Positions 47,278 through 57,569 are shown, counted from the first letter of the stretch. The stretch: 64,000 bases of DNA from Amycolatopsis sulphurea (GCF_002564045.1 NZ_PDJK01000002.1:4588001-4652000); one strand, 5' to 3'. A program made the numbers and translations. Notes: generated by a model not told the origin, from the sequence alone.

Positions 47278-50200
47278 GTGAAGAAGTCACGCCTCGTGCT
47301 GCTCACGGCCGTCCTCGCGGTTTCCGTCGCCACTCCGGCCCAGGCCGATCCACTCGCCGCGCCGCTCGGCTCGCCCCCGATGGAGGGTGCTCCCGCAGCG
47401 TCTTCCGCCCGTGAAGCGCCGGTTTCCGCGGCCGCTCCGGCCGTCGACGACGGATTGGTGACCAGCAGCTCGTCGACCGAGGTCGCGCCCGGTCTGGGCC
47501 TCACCCAGTTCGACCGCTTCGACCCGAAGGGCTGGATCCGCGGCGACACCCTGAGCGTCGACCTCACCAGCAAGGTGCTGAAGCCGACCTACCTCAGTCC
47601 CGGCACAGTGTCCGCGCGGACCCCGCTTTCACAGCAGGTCGCGAAGGCGGGCGCGGTCGTGGGCGTGAACGGAGACTTCTTCGACATCAACGCGACCGGT
47701 GCCCCGATCGGCGTCGGGATCGACAATGGGAAGCTGCAGACGGCGCCGGCTGCCGGGCACAACACGACCGCGGCGATCACCGAGGAAGGCCGCGCGAAGC
47801 TCGCGGACATCTTCCTTGAGGCGTCGGTGACGATGCCGGACGGCCGTGTCGTCCCCGCCAGCAACTTCAACAGCCCCGTACTCGGTAAGGACGCGCTGGG
47901 CGTGTACACGCCGTTGTGGGGTGCTTCGGCGCGTGGGACTTCGGTAGCCGGAGCACAGCGTGTCGTCGAAGCGGAGATTCACGACAGCGTGGTTACGCAA
48001 CTTCGCGCGAAGCCTGCGGACGGGCCTGTCCCGGCCGGCGCGATCCTCCTGCTCGGCCGGGAAGCCGGTGCGGACGCTCTTTCCGCATTGCGCGTCGGTG
48101 ACCGGGTAGGTGTCTCGTACGCGCCGCGTACGGACGCTGGGAAGATCGCGGTCGCAGTCGGCGGCAACGAGGCGTTGCTGAAGGACGGACAGCTGCAACC
48201 GGTCAACGACACCGCTCTCGCGCCGCGTACGGCGGTCGGGTTCTCCGCGGACGGTAAGCGGATGTGGCTGATCACTGTCGACGGACGACAGGCCGACAGC
48301 CGGGGCATGACCGAGCTGGAACTGGCTCGGCAGATGAAAAGCCTCGGCGCCGACGACGCGATCAACCTCGACGGCGGTGGCTCCTCGACGTTGCTCGCCC
48401 GCGGTGAAGGCAAAGCCACGCCGACCGTGCGCAACTCTCCCTCGGACGGCGAGGAGCGCTTGGTACCCAACGGGATCGGCGTGGCGACGGTCCCCGGCAG
48501 CGGGCGGCTGACCGGCTTCGCACCGGCGCCCGCGCAACAGGGCGAAAACGCCGACCGGGTGCTGTCCGGCCTGACGCGTGTACTCACGTCGAACGGTCAC
48601 GACGAGACCGGTGCCGCGGTCGCTGCCAACCCGGGTTGGCATGTCTCGAATCCAGCACGCGGCGCGGTGACGAAGAACGTCTTCACGGCGCACGAGAACG
48701 ACGTGCGTACGGACGTTGATGTCACCGCTCGGCAAGGCCGCGCAAGTGGCCACACGAAGCTCACTGTGCTGGGTACGCCGGTTCGCCTCGGTACGAGCGC
48801 GAAGCAGGTCGCGTTGTCCGCCTCCGGTGCGCGCGGGACGTTCCAGGTCTACGGCTACGACGCCGACGGCTACGGAACCTGGATCGAGCCGTCGGACGTG
48901 AAGCTCGAGTACGACACGTCGGTCGTAAAGGTGGTTCCTTCGGGCAGCGGCTTCGCCGTCACGGCTCTGGCCTCCTCCGGTGCCACAGCGATCACCGTGC
49001 ACGCTGCCGGGCTGACAGAGCACCTCGGCGCCTCCATCGGTGCGGTCTCGCAGGTGGCGTCTCCGCTCGACGGCCCGGACGGCTGGTCCGCATCCGTGTA
49101 CCCGGCCGTGGTCGGCGCCGCGCTTTCCCCCGCCGAAGGACGCGACGGCGGCAAAGGCCTCGCCCTGGACTACCGCCTCACCGGCACCACCGCGACGCGC
49201 GCCGCGTACGTGAACGCAACCAACCCGATCCCGGTGTCCGCGGGTACGCAGAAGATCGGCCTGTGGGTCAATGGGGACGGCAAAGGCGCCTGGCTGCGCG
49301 CGGAACTGTGCGACGCGGCAAACGTGGCGTCCATTGTGGACCTTTCGCTGAGCGTCGACTGGACCGGCTGGCGGCACGTCACGGCCACGGTGCCTGCTGG
49401 GCTGCCGGACGGGCAGCGGCTGACCCGGTTCTATGCCGTGGAGAACGTGCCGGATCAGCAGTACTCGGGCCACCTCGTGTTCGACGACCTCACCTTCGAG
49501 GTCGCCCCCACCGCCCAGATCCCCGGCGACCCGGCCTACCACGACCCCGCGCTCGTCACCGATGGCACGCTGGGCACCGGCGGCCTGCGGATCGCCGTCG
49601 TCAGCGACGCCCAGTTCACCGCGGACGCGCCGGACGGCCCGCTCGTCGCCCAGGCGCGGCGGGCATTCCGGGAGGCAGTCGCCGCGAAACCGGACCTCGT
49701 GCTGATCAACGGCGACCTCGTGGACCGCGGCACGGCGCCGGACTTCGCGTTGGCGCGCAAGGTGATCGGCGAAGAACTCGACGGCCGCGTCCCGTGGTAC
49801 TACGTGCCCGGCAACCACGAGGCCGAAGGCGGCGACGGGCTGGCCCGGTTCCAGGAGGTCTTCGGCCCGACCCACCGCGTCGTCGACCTCCACGGCATCC
49901 GGCTGGTCCTGCTCGACTCGTCGCGCGGGTCCCTGCGGGCCGGCGGCTTCGACCAGGTGCGGATGCTGCGCGACGCGCTGGACAGCGCCGCCGGAGACCG
50001 TTCGGTGCGCGGTGTGGCGGTCGCCATGCACCACCCGGTGCTCGACCCCAGCCCGGCCGGAAACTCGCAGCTCACGGACCGGAAGGAAGCCGCCCTGCTG
50101 CAGACCTGGCTGACGGGTTTCGCAGAGAAGTCCGGAAAACCGGCCGCCGCGATCGCCTCCCACGCGGGCGTTTTCGCGCTGTCCCGCACCGACGGCGTGC

Positions 50201-50619
50201 CTTACCTGGTCAACGGAAACTCCGGCAAGACCCCCGCCGCCGCCCCCGGCGACGGCGGTTTCGTCGGCTGGACACTGGCCCGCCTCGACCCGGCCGGCCG
50301 AGCCCAGCCGGTCCGCTTCGAAACCCGCCCGAACGTGGACACCCTCACCCTGACCGGCCCGTCCACCCTGCCCCGCGCCGCGACCGCCCGCATCACCGCC
50401 ACCCTCGCCCAGGGCACCCGCAGCATCCCCGTGACCTACCCGGTCAGTGCCCACTGGACCGGCCGCGCCGCGCACATCGGCACCTGGCCACCCGGCCCGC
50501 GCGACGTGGTCTCCTTCGACCCGGCGACCGGCACGGTCCGCGCCCTGCGCCCGGGCACCGCGTGGATTTCGGTTGCGGTGAACGGGGTTTCTCGCACGAC
50601 GGCGATCACGGTGACCTGA
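47278..50619 (+). CDS. secreted phosphodiester glycosidase fused to a metallophosphoesterase
   Basis: 1113 residues from GTG 47278. Signal peptide KKSRLVLLTAVLAVSVATPA. The NAGPA-type phosphodiester glycosidase domain (~60-410) has VVGVNGDFFDI near 127, WLITVDGRQADSRGMTELEL and INLDGGGSSTLLARG near 362. Beta-sandwich-like regions (~420-750) follow. The calcineurin-like phosphoesterase (~765-1000) shows VVSDAQF, LINGDLVDRG, VPGNHEAEG near 845, MHHPV near 918 and ASHAGVF near 962: the first metal motif is D-x-Q rather than D-x-H, and the last GHxH is SHAG. A C-terminal Ig-like domain ends the protein. Probably an extracellular enzyme for phosphodiester-linked sugars in envelope polymers. Confidence 0.85.
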   Translation: MKKSRLVLLTAVLAVSVATPAQADPLAAPLGSPPMEGAPAASSAREAPVSAAAPAVDDGLVTSSSSTEVAPGLGLTQFDRFDPKGWIRGDTLSVDLTSKVLKPTYLSPGTVSARTPLSQQVAKAGAVVGVNGDFFDINATGAPIGVGIDNGKLQTAPAAGHNTTAAITEEGRAKLADIFLEASVTMPDGRVVPASNFNSPVLGKDALGVYTPLWGASARGTSVAGAQRVVEAEIHDSVVTQLRAKPADGPVPAGAILLLGREAGADALSALRVGDRVGVSYAPRTDAGKIAVAVGGNEALLKDGQLQPVNDTALAPRTAVGFSADGKRMWLITVDGRQADSRGMTELELARQMKSLGADDAINLDGGGSSTLLARGEGKATPTVRNSPSDGEERLVPNGIGVATVPGSGRLTGFAPAPAQQGENADRVLSGLTRVLTSNGHDETGAAVAANPGWHVSNPARGAVTKNVFTAHENDVRTDVDVTARQGRASGHTKLTVLGTPVRLGTSAKQVALSASGARGTFQVYGYDADGYGTWIEPSDVKLEYDTSVVKVVPSGSGFAVTALASSGATAITVHAAGLTEHLGASIGAVSQVASPLDGPDGWSASVYPAVVGAALSPAEGRDGGKGLALDYRLTGTTATRAAYVNATNPIPVSAGTQKIGLWVNGDGKGAWLRAELCDAANVASIVDLSLSVDWTGWRHVTATVPAGLPDGQRLTRFYAVENVPDQQYSGHLVFDDLTFEVAPTAQIPGDPAYHDPALVTDGTLGTGGLRIAVVSDAQFTADAPDGPLVAQARRAFREAVAAKPDLVLINGDLVDRGTAPDFALARKVIGEELDGRVPWYYVPGNHEAEGGDGLARFQEVFGPTHRVVDLHGIRLVLLDSSRGSLRAGGFDQVRMLRDALDSAAGDRSVRGVAVAMHHPVLDPSPAGNSQLTDRKEAALLQTWLTGFAEKSGKPAAAIASHAGVFALSRTDGVPYLVNGNSGKTPAAAPGDGGFVGWTLARLDPAGRAQPVRFETRPNVDTLTLTGPSTLPRAATARITATLAQGTRSIPVTYPVSAHWTGRAAHIGTWPPGPRDVVSFDPATGTVRALRPGTAWISVAVNGVSRTTAITVT

Positions 50620-50973
50620 GTTGCCGGGTCAGTCCTTGCTCCGGTGCTCGGCCGCCAACGGCCAATCGGCAGGCCCGTGGCGTCCCCGCCGGCCCGTCGG
50701 ACAGACACAGGAACTTGCACTGTTGGCAGGAACCGACGCACGCTTTCCGGTGGCTGTCTCCGGATGGTCCGCGTCTTCATCCGCCGACCAGGCAGCTGCC
50801 CGTCCGTACGACGGAATGCTTTGATGAGAGCATTCCTCGCGCACCGTCCGGTGTAACCGGGCAGGAAACAGGGGCGTCGGTGATCTCCCGCCCACGCTCC
50901 CTGCGGCCGCCCGCAACCGGTAGCCGGAACAAGTCGGTCGAAACTGTCGGTGCCGCGGCCTAGAGTCGGCGGC
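50620..50973. other. 354-bp interval with one hairpin and a leaderless promoter
   Basis: No gene is recognised. GGAATGCT...AGCATTCC (50813-50836) forms an 8-bp stem. TAGAGT at 50961-50966, 7 nt before the GTG of the ABC gene, is a likely -10 box. Confidence 0.5.
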
Positions 50974-51909
50974 GTGGCAGAGATCGACTCGGCACTGGTG
51001 CGAGCCAAGGCCCTGGCAAAACGGTTCGGAGAGTTCGAAGCAGTACGCGGCATCGACATCGAGGTGCGGAGAGGGGAGGCGTTCGGGTTCCTCGGTCCCA
51101 ACGGGGCCGGGAAGTCCTCGACCATGCGGATGATCGCGTGCGTTTCCCCGCGCAGCGAGGGGCAGCTGCGGGTCCTCGGCCTGGACCCGGAAGCAGACGG
51201 GCCGCGGATCCGGGCGCGGCTGGGCGTGGTGCCGCAGGAGGACAACCTCGACACCGAGCTGACCGTGCGGCAGAACCTGCACGTCTACGGCCGCTACTTC
51301 GGGCTGTCCCGGGCACACGTGCGGCGCCGGGCCGAGGAGCTGCTGGAGTTCGCGCAGCTCGCCGACCGGGCGGACAAACCGGTGGACTCGCTCTCCGGCG
51401 GGATGAAACGGCGGTTGACCATCGCCCGTTCGCTGGTCAACGACCCGGAGCTGCTGCTGCTCGACGAACCCACCACCGGGCTCGACCCACAGGCCCGGCA
51501 TCTGCTGTGGGACAGGCTGTTCCGGCTCAAGGCCGAAGGCACCACGCTGATCGTGACCACGCATTACATGGATGAGGCAGAGCAGCTTTGCGATCGCCTG
51601 GTCGTCATGGACGGCGGCCGGATCGCCGCCGAGGGCTCGCCCGCCGAGCTGATCGCGCGGTACTCCACCCGGGAGGTGGTCGAGCTGCGGTTCGCGCCGG
51701 GGGACCAGGAGGCCGCCGCCGCGGGGCTCGCCGGGCTGGCCGAGCGCACGGAAGTGCTGCCGGACCGCGTGCTGCTCTACACCATGGCCGGCGAAGCCAC
51801 CCTGGAACGCGCGCACGAACGCGGGGTACGCCCGGTGTCCAGCCTGGTCCGCCGCAGTTCGCTGGAGGACGTCTTCCTCCGGCTCACCGGCCGGACGCTG
51901 GTCGACTGA
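50974..51909 (+). CDS. ABC-2 type exporter, ATP-binding subunit (NodI/DrrA-like)
   Basis: 311 residues from GTG 50974. Walker A FLGPNGAGKSSTMRM, Q-loop VVPQEDNLDTE, signature DSLSGGMKRRLTIARSL, Walker B LLLLDEPTTGLDP and H-loop TTHYMDEAEQ. A C-terminal ~80-residue extension follows, as in NodI/DrrA. It energises the two membrane subunits that follow with TGATG overlaps at 51907-51911 and 52710-52714, so the three are one translationally coupled operon. Substrate unknown; drug or lipid-linked molecule export is usual for the family. Confidence 0.93.
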   Translation: MAEIDSALVRAKALAKRFGEFEAVRGIDIEVRRGEAFGFLGPNGAGKSSTMRMIACVSPRSEGQLRVLGLDPEADGPRIRARLGVVPQEDNLDTELTVRQNLHVYGRYFGLSRAHVRRRAEELLEFAQLADRADKPVDSLSGGMKRRLTIARSLVNDPELLLLDEPTTGLDPQARHLLWDRLFRLKAEGTTLIVTTHYMDEAEQLCDRLVVMDGGRIAAEGSPAELIARYSTREVVELRFAPGDQEAAAAGLAGLAERTEVLPDRVLLYTMAGEATLERAHERGVRPVSSLVRRSSLEDVFLRLTGRTLVD

Positions 51910-52712
51910 TGGCGACCGCATCCGCCGCTCGGGTGGTCGGACCGCTCCGCGGTGCCTGGCTGCGCGTCGAAGGGCATTGGACCTGGTACCGGCGCCACTG
52001 GGTCAGCACGCTGTACTCCACCGGGCTGCAACCGGTGGTGTTCCTCGCCGCGATGGGCCTCGGCTTCGGCTCGCAGGTGAAGGCCGGACCGGCCACCGGC
52101 GGGGTGCCGTACCTGGTCTACCTGGCCCCGGCGCTGCTCGTGGCGGGCGCCGCGCAGCTGGGCATCGGCGAGTCCAGCTACCCGGTGCTGTCCGGATTCA
52201 AATGGCAGAAGGACTATCTCGCGGTCACCGCCACACCGGTGTCGCCTGGTCAAGTCCTCGGCGGGCACCTGATCTGGACCACCCTGCGGCTCACCACGGC
52301 CGGTCTGGTCTACGGGCTCATCGCGTTGCTGTTCGGCGCTTGGCCGAATGCGGGTGCGCTCATCGTCGTCCTGGTCGGCACGCTGACCGGGCTCGCCTGC
52401 GCCGTGCTGGTCACCGCGCTGGCCGCGTACACCTTCGATGAGGGCCAGCGGTTCGGGCTGCTGTTCCGGTTCGTGCTCACCCCGATGACGTTGTTCTCCG
52501 GCACGTTCTTCCCGATCACCCAGATCCCGGTGTTCCTGCGCTGGCTCGCCTGGCTTTCCCCGCTGTGGCACGGCACCGAGCTGGCCCGTGCGGCCACCCT
52601 CGGCGGTCTCGGAGCCGGGGCCGTGCTCGGGCACCTCGCGTACCTGATCGTGCTCGTGCTGGCAGGCTGGGCGATCGCGCATCGCGGGTTCTACCGAAGG
52701 CTGGTGGCGTGA
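51909..52712 (+). CDS. ABC-2 type exporter, membrane subunit 1 (NodJ-like)
   Basis: 267 residues with six hydrophobic segments, for example LYSTGLQPVVFLAAMGLGFG, LVTALAAYTFDEGQRFG and MTLFSGTFFPITQIPVFLRW. The phrase TLFSGTFFPI is typical of NodJ/DrrB permeases. Starts at ATG 51909 inside the stop of the ATPase gene. Confidence 0.9.
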   Translation: MATASAARVVGPLRGAWLRVEGHWTWYRRHWVSTLYSTGLQPVVFLAAMGLGFGSQVKAGPATGGVPYLVYLAPALLVAGAAQLGIGESSYPVLSGFKWQKDYLAVTATPVSPGQVLGGHLIWTTLRLTTAGLVYGLIALLFGAWPNAGALIVVLVGTLTGLACAVLVTALAAYTFDEGQRFGLLFRFVLTPMTLFSGTFFPITQIPVFLRWLAWLSPLWHGTELARAATLGGLGAGAVLGHLAYLIVLVLAGWAIAHRGFYRRLVA

Positions 52713-53521
52713 TGACCGCGCGGCCCGGGCTGCTGCTGCGCATCCTGCCGATCACCGGGTACCACGGCCGGGCCGGTGCGCTGATCGAACGCTCGCTGGT
52801 CGTCAGCGGCCGTTCGTGGCTCATACTGGTCTCCGGCGCGCTCGAACCGCTGCTGTACCTGCTCGCGTTCCAGATCGGCTTCGGCAAGCTGGTCACCACT
52901 GTGGCCGGGCCGGACGGGCGGCCGATGAGCTACGTCGCCTTCGTGGCCCCTGCGCTGCTCGCGGCTTCGGCGATGAACGGCGCGGTGTTCGAGAGCTACA
53001 ACATGTTCTTCAAGCTGCGCTACGCCAACCACTACGAGGCAGTCCTCGCCACTCCCGTGGGGCCGCTGGACGTGGCACTCGGCGAGATCGGCTGGGCGAT
53101 GCTGCGCGGCGGGCTCTACACCGTCGCGTTCATGGGCATCACCGGGGCGATGGGGTTGCTCACGTCGTGGTGGGCGCTGGCGCTGCTCCCGGTCGCGCTG
53201 CTGGTGTCGTTCGCCTTCTCGGCGATCAGCATGGCGCTGGTGAGCTTCCTGAAGTCCACCTCGCAGCTGGACTACATCCAGCTCGTGCTGATGCCGATGT
53301 TCCTGTTCTCCACCACGTTCTTCCCGCTCGCCGTGTACCCCGAGGCGCTGCAATGGCTGGTCCGGTGCTTCCCGCTGTACCACGCCATCGAGCTGATGCG
53401 CGGGCTCGCCGCCGGGTTCTTCTCCTGGGGGATGGCCGGCAACCTCGCCTACCTGCTGGCGCTCGCCGCACTCGGCGTGTGGGGCGCGACAAGGAGGATC
53501 GCGAAACTGCTGCTGACCTGA
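52712..53521 (+). CDS. ABC-2 type exporter, membrane subunit 2 (NodJ-like)
   Basis: 269 residues from ATG 52712 in a TGATG overlap with subunit 1. Six hydrophobic segments; MNGAVFESYNMFFKLRYANH and MPMFLFSTTFFPLAVYPEAL are NodJ-like. Homologous to subunit 1 but divergent, so the transporter probably uses a heterodimeric membrane domain with two copies of the ATPase. Confidence 0.9.
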   Translation: MTARPGLLLRILPITGYHGRAGALIERSLVVSGRSWLILVSGALEPLLYLLAFQIGFGKLVTTVAGPDGRPMSYVAFVAPALLAASAMNGAVFESYNMFFKLRYANHYEAVLATPVGPLDVALGEIGWAMLRGGLYTVAFMGITGAMGLLTSWWALALLPVALLVSFAFSAISMALVSFLKSTSQLDYIQLVLMPMFLFSTTFFPLAVYPEALQWLVRCFPLYHAIELMRGLAAGFFSWGMAGNLAYLLALAALGVWGATRRIAKLLLT

Positions 53522-54097
53522 ACCGCTCCGCCGGCCGGGCGGGGCTGCCGGGATGGAGGCAACTTCCGATCTGCCGGTTGCGCCCGGCGGATCGGATCAC
53601 GACGGCCGGTTTCGGCGTAAGCGCAGTTCGCCGCCGTCTCCCCCCACGGTCGTCCTGCCGTAAGCGCTGGTCGGGGCGAATCCCGGCCTCTCCGACCAGC
53701 CGGAGAGTGGCTGCGGCGGCCGCACGCGGCGCGCCCGGACGCCTGCTCCGGGGCACCGACTCCACCGGGTGCACCCCCGGGTGTGGGATACTGACCTCGG
53801 CCGCCGCGCCGACGGGCATCCCGCTCGCGTCGTGAGCGGCCCGGTGGAGTGCCGGACCGGCACTACGCGCGTCGCCCCCGGGAGGCCGGGCCAAGGTCGA
53901 CGTGCTGGCGGCGGTCCCGGGGGCACGCCGCCGAGCAGACCAGGACGTGCGCGGCCGCCGGTTCCGGAGGAGCGCACGGTCGCCAGCAGGATTCCCGCCG
54001 CTGGTCACCACGGCGGGCACGGAACGGAAAGGGCCCCTGTGCGGCCGCGTCGTGACCGGTGTCAACCGGCGGACGCGCCCGGGGGCGGAGGAGACAC
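53522..54097. other. 576-bp upstream region and probable long leader of rne
   Basis: No gene is recognised. GATACT near 53788 could be a -10 box, which would give rne a leader of about 300 nt. Long leaders are used for autoregulation of RNase E in other bacteria (established for E. coli; inferred here). GGAGGAGA precedes the ATG. Confidence 0.4.
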
Positions 54098-57000
54098 ATG
54101 CCGAACGCGGACACACCCGCCGACCAGACCGGCGGGACTACCGCCGAACCCACCAGCCGCCTGGGCGAGCTGCCGCCGCGCATCCGCGTGCACGCACTGG
54201 CCAAGCTGCTCGGCCAGAGCAGCCGCGACCTGCTCGCCAAGCTCGCCGAACTCGGGGAGAGTCCGCGCAGCGCGGCCTCCAGCGTGACCCGCGAGGTCGC
54301 CCACCAGGTGGCCGAGGCACTGGACCAGGCCGCCGGCGCCACCCCGGCCACGGACACCACCCCGGCCGCCGACCCGGCTCCGGCGACCCCGGCCACGGAC
54401 GAAGCCACCGCCCGCGCCGACCGGCCCGCCGAGACCCCGGCCCCCGAAGCCACGACCACCGAAACCCCGGCCCGCCCCGCCAGGACCCGGGAGCGCCGCC
54501 GCGGCTCGGCCGCCCGGACCGCCCCCGAGCCCGAGGCCGCCGCAGCCGAGCCCGCCGAAGACAGCGAAGCAAAGGCCGCCGCGCCTGGCCAGGCCGTCGT
54601 GACCAGCCCGTTCACCACCGGCCAGGCCCCGGCCGACGCCGCCGAGACCACGGGCGGCAAGACCGCGCGAGGCGGTTCCCGGCGCAGCCGCCGGGTGGTC
54701 GCCCCGGCGGTCCCGGCCGAGCAGCAGGAGACCGAGCAGGCCACGCCCGCCCGGGGTCCGGTGCACGTGCCGGTGTTCGCCGCGCCGTCGCCGGTCTTCC
54801 TGCCGCCGGAGCAGCAGGAAGCGCAGCCCGCGCGCAGCAAGCCCGCGCCCGCCGTGGCCGAGGCCACGGAGACCGCCGAGGACACCGCCGGCGAGGACAC
54901 CGCGGCCGAACCGCGCGACGAGCGCCCGGACGAGGACGGCGAGGACGCCAACGGCCGCCGTCGCCGCCGCCGTGGCCGCCGTGGCCGTGGCCGGGGCAAG
55001 GGCGGCGAAGAGGGTGCCGACGTCGCGGAGCAGTCCGAGGACGCCGAGCAGCCCGCCGCCGACCAGAGCGGCAAGCGCGAGGACAAGGCCGAGCAGGACG
55101 AGGCCGATTCCGGCGACGACAACGACGCCGACGGAGGCAGCAAGCGCCGCCGCCGTCGCCGTCGCCGCAAGGGCGGGGACGACGACGCGGCCGAGACCAC
55201 GGCCGGCGACGATCCGCCGAACACCGTCACCCACGTCCGCCAGGGCAAGTCCGAGTCCGAGCGCCCGGTGCGCGACGAGGTGCGCAGCGTCCGCGGCTCC
55301 ACCCGGCTGGAGGCCAAGCGCCAGCGCCGCCGCGACGGCCGGGAGGCGGGCCGCCGCCGTGCCCCGATCCTGTCCGAGGCCGAGTTCCTGGCCCGCCGCG
55401 AAGCGGTCGAGCGCACCATGGTCGTCGCCGAGAAGGGCGACTCCACCCAGATCGGCGTGCTCGAGGACGGCGTGCTGGTCGAGCACTTCGTGACCCAGTC
55501 GGGCACCGGCTCGATCGTCGGCAACGTGTACCTGGGCCGGGTGCAGAACGTGCTGCCCAGCATGGAGGCCGCGTTCATCGACATCGGCCGCGGCCGCAAC
55601 GCGGTGCTCTACGCCGGCGAGGTCGACTGGGACGCGGCCGGCCTGGAGGGCAAGGCCCGCAAGATCGAGCAGGCCCTCTCCACCGGCGACAGCGTGCTGG
55701 TGCAGGTCACCAAGGACCCGGTCGGGCACAAGGGCGCCCGGCTGACCACGCAGATCTCGCTGCCCGGCCGGTTCCTGGTCTACGTCCCCGCGGGCGGGGC
55801 CACCGGCATCTCCCGCAAGCTGCCGGAGAACGAGCGCCGCCGGCTCAAGGACATCCTCAAGCGGATCGTCCCGGAGGACGCGGGCGTGATCATCCGCACC
55901 GCCTCGGAGGGCATCTCCGAAGAGGAGCTGGACCGCGACGTGCAGCGGCTCAAGGCGCAGTGGGACGTCATCAAGGACAAGGCCGCGGCCGGGTCCGGCA
56001 AGAAGGGCGGCGCTCCGGCGATGCTCTACGAGGAGCCGGATCTGCTGGTCAAGGTCGTGCGGGACCTGTTCACCGAGGACTTCGCCCAGCTGGAGGTGCA
56101 GGGCGGCAAGGCCTGGGACACCATCCACGGCTACGTGCAGCACGTCGCCCCCGACCTGACCGACCGGCTCAAGCGCTACATCGGCAACGGCGACGCGTTC
56201 GCCGACCACCGGATCGACGAGCAGATCACCAAGGCGCTCGACCGCAAGGTCTGGCTGCCCTCCGGCGGTTACCTGGTCATCGACCGCACCGAGGCGATGA
56301 CCGTGATCGACGTGAACACCGGCAAGTTCACCGGCTCCGGCGGCAACCTCGAGGAGACGGTGACCCGCAACAACCTGGAGTCGGCCGAGGAGATCGTCCG
56401 CCAGCTGCGGCTGCGCGACATCGGCGGCATCATCGTGATCGACTTCATCGACATGGTGCTGGAGTCCAACCGGGAACTGGTGCTGCGCCGGCTCACCGAA
56501 TGCCTCGGCCGCGACCGCACCCGTCACCAGGTCGCCGAGGTCACCTCGCTCGGCCTGGTGCAGATGACCCGCAAGAAGATCGGCACCGGGCTGCTCGAAG
56601 CGTTCTCCACGCCGTGTGAGCACTGCAAGGGCCGCGGCGTGGTCGTCTCCACCGAACCGCAGCGCGGCAACGGCGGTGGCGGCGGCGGGCACAACGGCAA
56701 CGGGCACAACCACGGCGGGGACACGAAGTCCTCCCGGCGTTCCCGCGGCCGCGGCAAGGGCGGCGAAGAGCAGCACACCGAGCATCAGGCGAAGAACGAG
56801 CCGGTGTCCGCGGGCCCGACGCCGGAGCAGCGCGAATCGGTGGCCTCCGCGGTACAGGCGATGGCCAACGCCTCGAAGGCCGCGTCCACCCGTGGTGAAC
56901 ACGACGAGCCCGCCGGGGAGGAGGCCGAACCGGACCGGCAGCCCCGGGAGGGCAGTGGCGAGTCCGCCGGGGACCAGCCGGTGACCGCCGAGGCCCCGTC

Positions 57001-57406
57001 CGCCGAGCCCGTCCGCGAAACCACCGGCCGCTCGGCCACCCGGTCCCGCCGGGTCGCGAGCCGGGCCGCCGGAAGGGCCGGTCCCGCGCGGGAACTCGCC
57101 GGCCAGCCGGTGACCACCGCGGCCGACGAGACCGAGGTGCGCCCGGCGGAGCCGTCCGCCGGGCCCGCCCGGGAAGTCGCGGATGCGCCGGTCACCACGT
57201 CGGCCGACGAAACCGTGGTGCCCCAGGCGGAACCGGCCGTGGCGCCGTCCTCTCCGGAACCGGAGCCCGCGGAAGCCCCTGAGGCCGCTGCCGGGGAACC
57301 CGAGGTCGAGGTGCCCGCTCCGGCCGGACGCAGCGGCCGCCGGCGCTCGCGGCGGGCGGCTTCGCGGCCGGCGGGCCCGCCGGTGCACGCCACCGACCAG
57401 AGCTGA
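54098..57406 (+). CDS. rne: ribonuclease E/G with large disordered arms
   Basis: 1102 residues from ATG 54098 with GGAGGAG upstream. Residues ~23-60 (RIRVHALAKLLGQSSRDLLA) resemble the IF2 N-terminal helix-turn domain found in actinobacterial RNase E. Residues ~65-430 are Ala/Pro/Glu/Arg-rich disorder with RRRRRGRRGRGRGKGGEEG-like RNA-binding patches. The catalytic core (~435-845) has the S1 domain (GNVYLGRVQNVLPSMEAAFI), the DNase I-like active site (MTVIDVNTGKFTGSGGNLEE, then GGIIVIDFIDM) and the zinc link CEHCKGRG near 840. Another ~260 disordered residues follow. Initiates mRNA decay and rRNA processing; position before rplU-rpmA-obg is conserved. Confidence 0.95.
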   Translation: MPNADTPADQTGGTTAEPTSRLGELPPRIRVHALAKLLGQSSRDLLAKLAELGESPRSAASSVTREVAHQVAEALDQAAGATPATDTTPAADPAPATPATDEATARADRPAETPAPEATTTETPARPARTRERRRGSAARTAPEPEAAAAEPAEDSEAKAAAPGQAVVTSPFTTGQAPADAAETTGGKTARGGSRRSRRVVAPAVPAEQQETEQATPARGPVHVPVFAAPSPVFLPPEQQEAQPARSKPAPAVAEATETAEDTAGEDTAAEPRDERPDEDGEDANGRRRRRRGRRGRGRGKGGEEGADVAEQSEDAEQPAADQSGKREDKAEQDEADSGDDNDADGGSKRRRRRRRRKGGDDDAAETTAGDDPPNTVTHVRQGKSESERPVRDEVRSVRGSTRLEAKRQRRRDGREAGRRRAPILSEAEFLARREAVERTMVVAEKGDSTQIGVLEDGVLVEHFVTQSGTGSIVGNVYLGRVQNVLPSMEAAFIDIGRGRNAVLYAGEVDWDAAGLEGKARKIEQALSTGDSVLVQVTKDPVGHKGARLTTQISLPGRFLVYVPAGGATGISRKLPENERRRLKDILKRIVPEDAGVIIRTASEGISEEELDRDVQRLKAQWDVIKDKAAAGSGKKGGAPAMLYEEPDLLVKVVRDLFTEDFAQLEVQGGKAWDTIHGYVQHVAPDLTDRLKRYIGNGDAFADHRIDEQITKALDRKVWLPSGGYLVIDRTEAMTVIDVNTGKFTGSGGNLEETVTRNNLESAEEIVRQLRLRDIGGIIVIDFIDMVLESNRELVLRRLTECLGRDRTRHQVAEVTSLGLVQMTRKKIGTGLLEAFSTPCEHCKGRGVVVSTEPQRGNGGGGGGHNGNGHNHGGDTKSSRRSRGRGKGGEEQHTEHQAKNEPVSAGPTPEQRESVASAVQAMANASKAASTRGEHDEPAGEEAEPDRQPREGSGESAGDQPVTAEAPSAEPVRETTGRSATRSRRVASRAAGRAGPARELAGQPVTTAADETEVRPAEPSAGPAREVADAPVTTSADETVVPQAEPAVAPSSPEPEPAEAPEAAAGEPEVEVPAPAGRSGRRRSRRAASRPAGPPVHATDQS

Positions 57407-57569
57407 TCGAGCACAGGGGGACCCCGGGTGTAACCGAGCCCGGGGCCTCCCGTAACCTGGACTACGGCTCACCGCCAGAGTGAGTCGCTGCGCGAGCACC
57501 TGGACCGCCTCCCGGCGGGCCGGCCGCGCCAGCCCCTGAACCCATTGTCGAGTAATGCAGGAGACTTCC

